DNA of 64,000 nt from NCBI GenBank assembly GCA_023393475.1, contig JAEWLC010000028.1, positions 62,001-126,000 on the forward strand, in the 5' to 3' direction. This stretch comes from Pseudomonadota bacterium. Its GTDB lineage: Bacteria > Pseudomonadota > Alphaproteobacteria > Rhizobiales > Devosiaceae. Of this stretch, positions 58,901-64,000 are shown piece after piece (the stretch's first letter is position 1; each line of letters starts with the position of its first letter). The notes under the pieces are model-generated. The model worked only from the letters and a program-made list of their open reading frames with translations, searched no databases and had not been told where the DNA came from. The position numbers and the translations under genes are program-made.

Positions 58901-60958
58901 GATGCCGGAGGAAAAGTTGCCCAGCGTTTTGATGCTGCCATTGGCAGCAACGTAGACCGCCTTGGCGTCGCCACCGGAGGCACCCGAACCGCCGAAAGCC
59001 AGCGAGACGTTGCCGTAGAGTCCTACCGAGGCAGAGATAGCAAAGCCGCCATCGCCACCGCCGCCGCCCACCGACTGGGCGAAGATGCCGGCGGAATGAT
59101 CGCCGGTGGTGCTGATGTCGACGGGCAGGTTCTGGTCCAGGTTGACATTGACCAGGCCGCCATCGCCGCCGGGGCCACCCTTGCCACCGAAGGCCATCGA
59201 GACGAAGACACCTGCTGCAACGCTGTTGCCGCCACTACCGCCACCACCGCCGACGCTCTGGGCGAAGATGCCGGCCGCGTTGTTGCCCTGCGTCGTGATC
59301 TTGCCCGAGTTGGTGACGTCGACCAGCACGGCGGTACCGCCCGCCGCACCGCTACCACCCACGCTGATGAGGCCGCCGCTGAAGCCACCGTCGCCGCCAC
59401 CACCACCGATCGACTGCGCAAAGATGCCGCGGGAGAACTCACCGGTCGCGTTCAGTTCACCGGAGTTGTCGACCTCGACTTCTCCGCCGTCACCGCCGCC
59501 GCCGCCCGAGCCGCCGATTGAGACAAGGCCACCGGAGACACCGCCGTTGCCGCCGCCTCCGCCCACACTCTGGGCATAGATAGCGTCGGACCGGTCGCCA
59601 TTCGTGGTGATGGCCTGCGAGTTGGCTACGGTGACCTTGCCGCCGCCGCTCGTGGTGCTGCCGGAACCGCCTATGCTGACCAGGCCGCCCGAATTGCCGC
59701 CATCGCCGCCGCCGCCGCCGATCGACTGGGCATAGATGCCCTTGGCATTGGCCGCGGAAGTTTCGATGTGGCCGGTACCAGTGGTCGTGACCGTGACCGC
59801 CTGGCCGTTGCCGCCGATAGAGCCATCCGCCCCAAGGGCGACAAGCCCGCCCGCCGATCCTGCCGAACCACCACCACCGCCGATCGATTGAGCCAGGATG
59901 CCGTGCGCACCCTCTTCGGTCGTGCTGATCGAGCCAGAGTTGTTGACGATGACAATGCCACCCGGCCCGGCGCTCGCGCCGCTGCCACCGAAGGCGACGA
60001 GGCCACCACCGCTGCCGCCACCGCCGCCAAAGCCACCAATGGACTGGGCGAGGATGCCGACTGAGTCCTTGCCAAGCGTCGTGATGCCGCCGCTGTTGTC
60101 GACCGTGACATTGCCGCCGGGTGCAGCCTGACCGCCGCCCCCCGACTCGGAGTACACGCCACCGGCACTGCCGCCTGCGCCACCGGCGCCGCCAGTGCTC
60201 TGCGCCACGATGCCGTTCGACTTGTCGCCGGACGTGTGAATGGTGGATGCGGACGTCACGTGGACTGATCCGCCACCCGCGGCATCGCCACCGTCTCCGG
60301 CGACCGCACCTACGCCCCCGAAATCACCGCCGATGCCACCGTTGCCGCCAACGCTAAGCCCCATAATTCCGTTGGCATTGTTTCCGGTCGTTGTGATGTT
60401 GCCCTTGCTGTCGATGATGACCGCGCCACCGACGGCACCGTTGCCGGCGTCACCGCCGGTACCGCCAACACCGCCGCCATTGCCGCCATTGCCGCCGTCA
60501 CCGCCATAGCTGATGCCGACGACGCCGTTCGCCCCCTGCGTCGTTATCGAGTGCGGACCGACGGTCCCGTCGAAATTGACAGTCACCGACGGCGCCCCCC
60601 CGCCGTCCGATCCGTCGTCGCCGAGGCAGGCAACAACAATCACCGTGCAACCGGCGCTGCCCTGGTCGGTACCCTGCCCGATCAGACCCACCCCCGAAAT
60701 TCCCGGCGCCGGCGTGATATCGACAGTGAGGTTGTTGACGTTGAGGGTCGTATAGGGGTCGGGCGGGTTGTGGAAGTTGGCACCACCGGAGACGTTACCG
60801 GTACAATCGACGACCCCCGGGGCTCCGGGGACGCAAGCCGCCTGCGCTTCGCTCGGCACGCCGACGAAGACGAAGAACGACAGCATGAAGAAGAGGGCGA
60901 AGGCCAAGGATGCCGGCAAGTTCGTCAGCGGCACAATACTCCAGCGCGCCCTGGCCAT
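52991..60958 (-). CDS. Giant autotransporter with about 31 glycine-rich repeats
   Basis: 2655 residues from the ATG at 60958 ('MARARWSIVPLTNLPASLAF'); an ATG at 61036 would add 26 residues in front of the signal peptide. The signal peptide ends near 'SEAQAA'. The passenger is a beta-helix-like array whose unit carries 'GI-x-AQS[IV]GGGGG-x-GGF' every 45-75 residues, about 31 times, followed by a non-repetitive stretch. The last 300 or so residues are the outer-membrane beta-barrel ('WGTLAFGGQAVVYDKVTFGA' onward). The chain ends 'GGPEKSGC', not in the usual aromatic residue. Probably a surface adhesin or biofilm factor; the only passenger Cys lie near the N-terminus and in single loops. Confidence 0.85.
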   Translation of the reverse strand: MARARWSIVPLTNLPASLAFALFFMLSFFVFVGVPSEAQAACVPGAPGVVDCTGNVSGGANFHNPPDPYTTLNVNNLTVDITPAPGISGVGLIGQGTDQGSAGCTVIVVACLGDDGSDGGGAPSVTVNFDGTVGPHSITTQGANGVVGISYGGDGGNGGNGGGVGGTGGDAGNGAVGGAVIIDSKGNITTTGNNANGIMGLSVGGNGGIGGDFGGVGAVAGDGGDAAGGGSVHVTSASTIHTSGDKSNGIVAQSTGGAGGAGGSAGGVYSESGGGGQAAPGGNVTVDNSGGITTLGKDSVGILAQSIGGFGGGGGSGGGLVAFGGSGASAGPGGIVIVNNSGSISTTEEGAHGILAQSIGGGGGSAGSAGGLVALGADGSIGGNGQAVTVTTTGTGHIETSAANAKGIYAQSIGGGGGDGGNSGGLVSIGGSGSTTSGGGKVTVANSQAITTNGDRSDAIYAQSVGGGGGNGGVSGGLVSIGGSGGGGGDGGEVEVDNSGELNATGEFSRGIFAQSIGGGGGDGGFSGGLISVGGSGAAGGTAVLVDVTNSGKITTQGNNAAGIFAQSVGGGGGSGGNSVAAGVFVSMAFGGKGGPGGDGGLVNVNLDQNLPVDISTTGDHSAGIFAQSVGGGGGDGGFAISASVGLYGNVSLAFGGSGASGGDAKAVYVAANGSIKTLGNFSSGIVAESIGGGGGNGGFAISVSGSTGVALGMSFGAKGGAGGVGGDVKVVNLAHITTGCATCTGSAGILASSIGGGGGDGGFAINVSGGLVSALGMSFGGAGGEGNNGGIVDVESTANIKTTGTFSNGITAQSLGGGGGNGGFAGTGTLSLQGPNFGLAFGGGGGDGAFGSTVDVANVGNIATDGDFSHGIFAQSVGGGGGSGGFAGALAFSMQGPAAALAFGGSGGEGSEGGDVTVRHTGEITTTGKQSVGILAQSIGGGGGTGGFSLGASASINQVAAVAALGGSGGDGGGSGKVTVTDIFGKITTAGEQSHGILAQSISGGGGTGGFSVTASFSMQSDTYGLSIGGGGGTTNNAGDVEVINSATIETGGAGRLGLGSHGILAQSIGGGGGTGGFSGAAAFSLKGKASTSSTGGEGGAAGDGGVVHVTSNGAITTLADNSIGILAQSVGGGGGVGGFSVAAAGSIEGDASADSVGGKGAGGGEGDEVKVWVNNNIDTYGQLSHGVLAQSVGGGGGYGGFSLGLGVSIKANSEAKSVGGEGDVGGGGGDVEVNIGSAQTTLGTPVIHTRGEGAVGVIAQSIGGGGGTGGFSGGLAIAIDGGTSNEVGGGNGGAASDGGDVLVNNWGKIQTEGGNAAGILAQSIGGSGGNGGFSIAAALEGQGTNGDGAKSSVGGEAGTGGIGGEVEVNNFGIIETSGDNSHGIIAQSIGGGGGNGGFSIAGTISDSGQGATSSVGGSGGEGGAGGTVTVTNSGTITVTGANSNGIFAQSVGGGGGSGGIAGAFDFGGGGVDNVVGGAGAKGGNGGDVTVESTGSIFTTLANSSGVVAQSVGGSGGWGGLAVGVGSGSDGSDGIKLGLGTDCDLDDCDPFSLIPVDGASGTVKVTINGETNITQGALSYGMIAQAIAGGGGAAATVILDELGFSGSDIELSAGSSGFIGSNATFADNDYNTDHTMTTGVGSIGLIVQSIGGGGGVVGNVDAALVLNPAQPPEDGFYLSAGGYAGGFNFTGSGGGFKLDAAGTVQTTAANAIGIIGQTIGGGGGIVNLTVTSVTNEGDELVINVGGSQLANGGFFGNAVADPVTNPVSTLTAAQLVTTAGALSHGIVAQSIGGGGGVSNVVFENGVVLANGTDITIGSGAGGAGGIGGDLIVNANGVTTTGNGAFGIVAQSIGGGGGLVGVASGTFVLGQEGYSLNPLSIGGGTGAGGDSGVVTVSSTGDIHTAGYGAHGIVAQSIAGGGGIVGNGMFATDIADATANASFAGSLGHDGTSGAVGITQTRNVVVTGMNAVGIFGQSAGGTANGNVTLALNQAGTNGNGVGLVWASNGTGAAVQIADGATNSFTSNGTLYAQSSIYGSGLPLLNGMTILGGDGDDAITNLMRAEGAAITNFTRTSNIIGNVDLGAGANSLLNQSGALFISDASVILGAGNLLTNEGLLSPGDRARVKTTGVTGNTTQTVDGTYYMDLDLNAQNTPDQVNDLLDITGDGDFAGTGGLLLTSINKAFSNDGYVIASAGGTMTDSGFLPNLDPPAVGFIFSTDVIGSDLVLLAEKPSLEGLLQDPASGTTDPNVWRMGEGIDNIEQAIDIDDPFNYLINLLRLQPDVEALGDAITTLTPHGAAHMFELADRRTTEFLDQAARCGDGLVGDALDNRGCVWIAGSGGIYNRGTVLDSPKTEDTWGTLAFGGQAVVYDKVTFGAAGGYGQINTKQTLDGEELGSANGDIYQASVSAAYQDGGFGVSVAAAGTAGAWESRRYVNIGGYSQAYSSFDGIALGVADVGELPVFTDKTIEFEAIRGWAEADREIYAFNPRVRLSYATDPAEGVKAIGLLDIEGHVLYTPEATETGVGLANLVYPEMTQTAVTLTPGFELRLSHEFDNGYQVTGYVRGGVQWSPWKDEWVAETQFAAAPEGLPAIEMIEPFDDLRGKLDVGMMFECPTSGMQLTVNYAGVYGATTTQHAVKGGFSVPMGGPEKSGC
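55020..60540 (-). repeat. Coding repeat array of the autotransporter passenger
   Basis: About 31 copies of a unit containing the peptide 'GI-x-AQS[IV]GGGGG', encoded roughly every 135-225 bp. Copies at the start ('VVGISYGG', 'IMGLSVGG') and end ('IFGQSAGG') are degenerate, and the central ones (57.0-60.0 kb) are most alike. The DNA repeats also make long open frames on the opposite strand. Confidence 0.85.
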
Positions 60959-61528
60959 GATCGGCCTCGGCCTTCTCGCTATCGGCGCATCGCTAAGCTC
61001 TAGCCCTGCGGCCGAACCTGCCCTCCACCTACGCATCTTGCACCTGCCATCGCAGACAACTGGCGTAAGTCAAGCAGCGTCGGGGGCAGCGATCCAGTAA
61101 CATTCCTTTACAGAAAGGCCAAAAAACCGTGCATTTTCAATGGCCGCTGATTAATGCGTCGTGAGTGTAGCGAAGATGTCGCACTTTCTCCGCATGATTG
61201 GCGAATTAAAGGCAGTCGACGGACTCGTTTCCTGCGACTCAATTTAGATTCAGTATGACTGGCGGGTATATCTGGCATTGATCTGCTTGGTACTCTTTCG
61301 CACAGATACCATTACTATCAACATTTACTTATACACGACTCTTCAAATAACCAGCAGTTACGCCAACTTTGCGCCGCTACGCGCGCGCCGCCGGGCATGT
61401 GCAGACTCGGACGAGAGCAAGTCGCCATTATGCTAACATGTTAGTGCTTGCGACAATTCCGGCATGGGCTTAGCGTGCCATCCAGCATGACGGTGAAAAC
61501 ACCGCTTGCACCCAAGGAGGAGAACATC
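60959..61528. other. Non-coding AT-rich gap between the autotransporter and the sugar-binding protein genes
   Basis: About 570 bp without a credible gene, the longest gap in the window. The part from about 61100 to 61380 is clearly richer in A/T than its surroundings. The divergent promoters of both neighbours must lie here, but I cannot point to a convincing -35/-10 pair. The palindrome at 61433-61444 is the only defined element. Confidence 0.6.
61433..61444. promoter_or_regulatory. Perfect palindrome, candidate operator of the sugar ABC operon
   Basis: CTAACATGTTAG, 12 bp without mismatch, 85 nt before the binding-protein start. Size and symmetry fit a dimeric repressor of LacI, GntR or DeoR type. 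No regulator gene is visible in the window. Confidence 0.45.
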
Positions 61529-62476
61529 GTGAACAGACGCAGTTTCCTGCTGTCGTCGGTGGCGCTTGGCGCGCTGGCCGCCGCAGCACCGACAGTCGCA
61601 TTGGCCCAGGACATCACCATTCTCGGCTCGGTGCCGAGCCTGAGCTTCCCGTTCTTCGTGCACATGCTCAACCAGATCAAGGCCGAAGCGACGGCTCAGG
61701 GCGTAGGCATCATCGAGTCCGATGGCCAGAACTCCGCGCCCAAGCAGACCGCCGATATTGAGGCGGCGATCGTGCAGAAGGTCAACGCCATCGTCATCTC
61801 GCCGCTTGACGTCAACGCGCTGGCTCCAGCCATCGAGCAGGCCGTCCAGGCCGGCGTGCCGGTCGTCACCATCGACCGCCGGGTCGACGGTGTAGAAGGC
61901 ATCCTCGCCCATGTCGGCGCCGACAACGTCAAGGGTGGCGAGGCCGAGGCGCAGGCGCTGGTCGACGCGTTCCCCAATGGCGCGAAGATCTTCCACCTGC
62001 AGGGCCAGCCCGGCGCCGGCCCGGCGATCGATCGCAACAAGGGCGTGCACAACGTGCTCGATCCGATCAAGGACAAGTACCAGATCATCTTCGAGCAGAC
62101 CGCCAACTTTGCTCGCGATCAGGGCCTCTCCGTCACCGAGGCCGGCCTTGCCGCCAACGGCAAGCCGGATGCGATCATCTGCGCCAATGACGACATGGCG
62201 CTCGGCGCCGCCGAGGCCGTCGCGGCTCGTGGCTTCACCGATGTGAAAATCTACGGCTTCGACGCCCTGCCGGAAGCCCTGGTCGCCGTCCGTGACGGCA
62301 AGCTAGCTGGAACGGTCGAGCAGTTCCCGGGCGAGCAGTCGCGCACCGCGGTGAAGATCGCTGTCGCCTACGCCAAGGACAAGACCGAGCCGGCCGAGAA
62401 GCTGGTGCTGCTCACCCCGGTGGTGATCGGGCCGGACAACCTCGACAAGGCGGAACGCCTCGGCGAAGCCAAGTAG
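61529..62476 (+). CDS. Periplasmic sugar-binding protein of a ribose/galactose-type ABC transporter
   Basis: 315 residues from a GTG at 61529 with AAGGAGGAG 4 nt upstream. Twin-arginine-like signal peptide 'NRRSFLLSSVALGALAAAAP' cleaved after 'ALA'. Periplasmic-binding-protein type I fold: 'SFPFFVHMLNQIKAEATAQG', 'VNAIVISPLDVNALAPAIEQ', 'DAIICANDDMALGAAEAVAA'. It captures a monosaccharide or polyol for the double ATPase encoded next. The ligand cannot be read from sequence. The upstream gap has a 12-bp perfect palindrome (61433-61444). Confidence 0.88.
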   Translation: MNRRSFLLSSVALGALAAAAPTVALAQDITILGSVPSLSFPFFVHMLNQIKAEATAQGVGIIESDGQNSAPKQTADIEAAIVQKVNAIVISPLDVNALAPAIEQAVQAGVPVVTIDRRVDGVEGILAHVGADNVKGGEAEAQALVDAFPNGAKIFHLQGQPGAGPAIDRNKGVHNVLDPIKDKYQIIFEQTANFARDQGLSVTEAGLAANGKPDAIICANDDMALGAAEAVAARGFTDVKIYGFDALPEALVAVRDGKLAGTVEQFPGEQSRTAVKIAVAYAKDKTEPAEKLVLLTPVVIGPDNLDKAERLGEAK

Positions 62477-62482
62477 CATGCG

Positions 62483-62512
62483 TGCGGCGCCGCTTGAGGG
62501 AGCGGCGCCGCA
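62483..62512 (+). promoter_or_regulatory. Intercistronic hairpin between binding-protein and ATPase genes
   Basis: TGCGGCGCCGCT and AGCGGCGCCGCA, 12-bp perfect stem with a 6-nt loop, 7 nt after the binding-protein stop and without a T-run. Very stable; the usual device that keeps binding-protein mRNA abundant relative to ATPase and permease mRNA. Confidence 0.75.
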
Positions 62513-62544
62513 TCCTGTCTCGAATGCCTGAGGAGGACACTGCG

Positions 62545-64000
62545 TTGGCACAGGTGGCTGCTGCGGCCAGCACTGCTCCGCTGCTCGAAGTCGTGGGTGT
62601 GTCCAAGCACTTTCCCGGCGTGATTGCGCTCGACGACGTCTCACTCGATGTGCGGCCGGGCGAGATTCTCGGCCTCATGGGCGAGAACGGCGCCGGCAAG
62701 TCGACGCTGCTCAAGATTCTCTCGGGGGCGCAGCCGCCGACCTCCGGACGCATCACCTTCGCGGGCGCCGACTACCGGCCGGCCAATCCGAACGAGGCCA
62801 AGCGCGCCGGCATCGTCACCATCTACCAGGAACTGAGCCTCATCCCGACGCTGACCGTGGCGGAGAACATTTTCATCGGCCGCGCCCCGACCGGCCCGCT
62901 CGGGCTGATCGACTGGCGCAAGATGAACGAGGCGACACGCGGCATCATCGGCCGGGTCGGCCTTGCCATCGATCCCCGCATCCCGGTCTCCGCCCTGTCG
63001 GTGGCCGAACAGCAGATGGTAGAGATCGCCCGTGCGCTGTCGCTCGAGAGCCGGCTGATCATCATGGACGAGCCGACTTCGGCTCTCACCGAGACCGAAG
63101 TGACGCGGCTCCTCGATATCATGGGCAAGCTGCGCAGCGAGGGTGTGGCGATCATGTTCGTCACCCACCGGCTCGAGGAAGCCAGCTCGATCTGCGATCG
63201 CATGACCGTGCTGCGCGACGGCCGGCTCGCCGGACATCTCGTGCGCGACGGCGCGCCGATCCCGATCCCCGCCATCATCGAGAAAATGGTCGGGCGCGCC
63301 GCGTCGGATCTCTATGCCCGCCCGAGCCAGCGCCACGAGGCGGGTGCGGTCCGGCTCAAGGTGCGCGGCCTGCGCACGGTGCGAAATCCCGAAGCGCCGC
63401 ATGCCATCGTCCTCAACGGCGTCGACCTCGACCTCAAGGCCGGCGAGATTCTCGGCATTGCCGGACTTGTCGGTTCGGGCCGCACGGAACTGGCCCGCGC
63501 GATCTTCGGAGCCGATCGCATCGCGGCGGGGACGCTGGAACTCGACGGCGCGGCCATTGCCCCGGCGACGCCTGCCGATGCCATCGCGCTCGGCATCGGC
63601 CTCGTGCCAGAGGACCGCAAGCACCAGGCGATCTTCGCCATGCTCGGCATCCAGCCCAACTTTGCGGTGGCGACACTCGACCGCTGGTCGAACCGCGCCG
63701 GCTTCATGGCCGAGGGCCGGGAGCGCAACGCACTGCTCGAGTTCAAGAAAGCGCTCTCGATCCGCATGGCCTCGCCCGATCAGGCGATCGAGGGCCTGTC
63801 GGGCGGCAACCAGCAGAAGGTCATCCTTGCCCGCTGGCTGGCGCGCAACCCGAAGGTGCTGATCGTCGATGAGCCGACGCGCGGCGTCGATGTCGGGGCG
63901 AAGGCCGAAGTGCACCAGATCCTCGTGCAACTGGCCTCCGAGGGCATCGCCGTCATGGTGATCTCGTCGGAGCTGCCGGAAATCCTCGCGGTCAGCGACC
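62545..64000 (+). CDS. Sugar ABC transporter double ATPase (RbsA/MglA type), cut by window end
   Basis: 485 codons visible, no stop before the window ends. TTG at 62545 chosen for GAGGAGG 8 nt upstream; an in-frame ATG at 62524 would add 7 residues. Domain 1: Walker A 'LMGENGAGKSTLLKILSG', signature 'LSVAEQQMVEIARALS', Walker B 'LIIMDEPTSALTETE'. Domain 2 has the altered Walker A typical of RbsA ('LVGSGRTELARAIFGA') with signature 'LSGGNQQKVILARWLA' and 'LIVDEPTRGVDVGAKAE'. A permease gene presumably follows outside the window. Confidence 0.92.
   Translation, partial: MAQVAAAASTAPLLEVVGVSKHFPGVIALDDVSLDVRPGEILGLMGENGAGKSTLLKILSGAQPPTSGRITFAGADYRPANPNEAKRAGIVTIYQELSLIPTLTVAENIFIGRAPTGPLGLIDWRKMNEATRGIIGRVGLAIDPRIPVSALSVAEQQMVEIARALSLESRLIIMDEPTSALTETEVTRLLDIMGKLRSEGVAIMFVTHRLEEASSICDRMTVLRDGRLAGHLVRDGAPIPIPAIIEKMVGRAASDLYARPSQRHEAGAVRLKVRGLRTVRNPEAPHAIVLNGVDLDLKAGEILGIAGLVGSGRTELARAIFGADRIAAGTLELDGAAIAPATPADAIALGIGLVPEDRKHQAIFAMLGIQPNFAVATLDRWSNRAGFMAEGRERNALLEFKKALSIRMASPDQAIEGLSGGNQQKVILARWLARNPKVLIVDEPTRGVDVGAKAEVHQILVQLASEGIAVMVISSELPEILAVSD

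Noticed and set aside
55020..60540. Regular DNA repeats that could suggest a CRISPR array or satellite
   Set aside because: Repeats are imperfect, in frame and encode a beta-helix passenger; no constant repeat-spacer sizes and no cas genes.
62641..63930. A 429-residue minus-strand frame opposite the sugar ATPase
   Set aside because: The plus strand has two complete ABC domains; this is its shadow.

Overview
The window is GC-rich, densely coded DNA, most likely from an alphaproteobacterium of the Hyphomicrobiales (Devosia-like or a relative). This placement is inferred from the high GC content, an S. meliloti agp-like alpha-galactoside locus, an ExoY/Wzc-type polysaccharide locus and a glycine-rich giant autotransporter. 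No rRNA, tRNA, CRISPR array, insertion sequence or integrase was seen.

Positions 1-29.8 kb hold a virulence-type (non-flagellar) type III secretion system (T3SS) laid out like the Yersinia Ysc system. A short plus-strand unit at the left edge carries the end of the gatekeeper sctW and a chaperone gene. A long minus-strand unit (15.9 kb down to 1.0 kb) carries a tip-like protein, sctX, sctY, a SycD chaperone, two translocators (sctE, sctB), a CesT chaperone, two more SycD-like chaperones, two probable secreted proteins, the export gate sctV, and an ExbB/TolQ-like channel gene with two ExbD/TolR-like genes and a small acidic protein. A divergent plus-strand unit (16.1-26.5 kb) carries two small TPR proteins and sctI, J, K, L, N, O, P, Q, R, S, T and U, mostly with 1-22 nt overlaps. 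Converging on it is a minus-strand pair: a CesT-type chaperone and a 770-residue protein with a complete Ser/Thr kinase catalytic core, very probably a secreted effector. A 19-bp element of near-constant sequence lies upstream of four of these units and may be the T3SS regulatory site. The secretin (sctC), sctD and needle (sctF) genes are not visible and presumably lie left of position 1 or elsewhere.

Positions 29.8-40.3 kb hold a Wzx/Wzy-type exopolysaccharide cluster: ExoY-like initiating transferase, O-antigen-ligase-family protein, two small envelope proteins and a Wzc-like tyrosine autokinase on the minus strand. On the plus strand are a flippase, two GT4 glycosyltransferases and a Wzy-like polymerase.

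Positions 40.4-53 kb are metabolic. They hold a flavin-dependent halogenase-family gene with all catalytic motifs, a GH4 glycosidase (CHGV motif) with a divergent AraC regulator, and an alpha-galactoside operon. That operon consists of a family-5 binding protein, two permeases, a fused double ATPase and a CHSV-type GH4 alpha-galactosidase, with a divergent MelR/AgpT-like AraC activator.

Positions 53-61 kb are one giant autotransporter with about 31 glycine-rich repeats. After an AT-rich 570-bp gap, the right edge carries the start of a ribose-type sugar ABC operon: binding protein, intercistronic hairpin and a truncated double ATPase.
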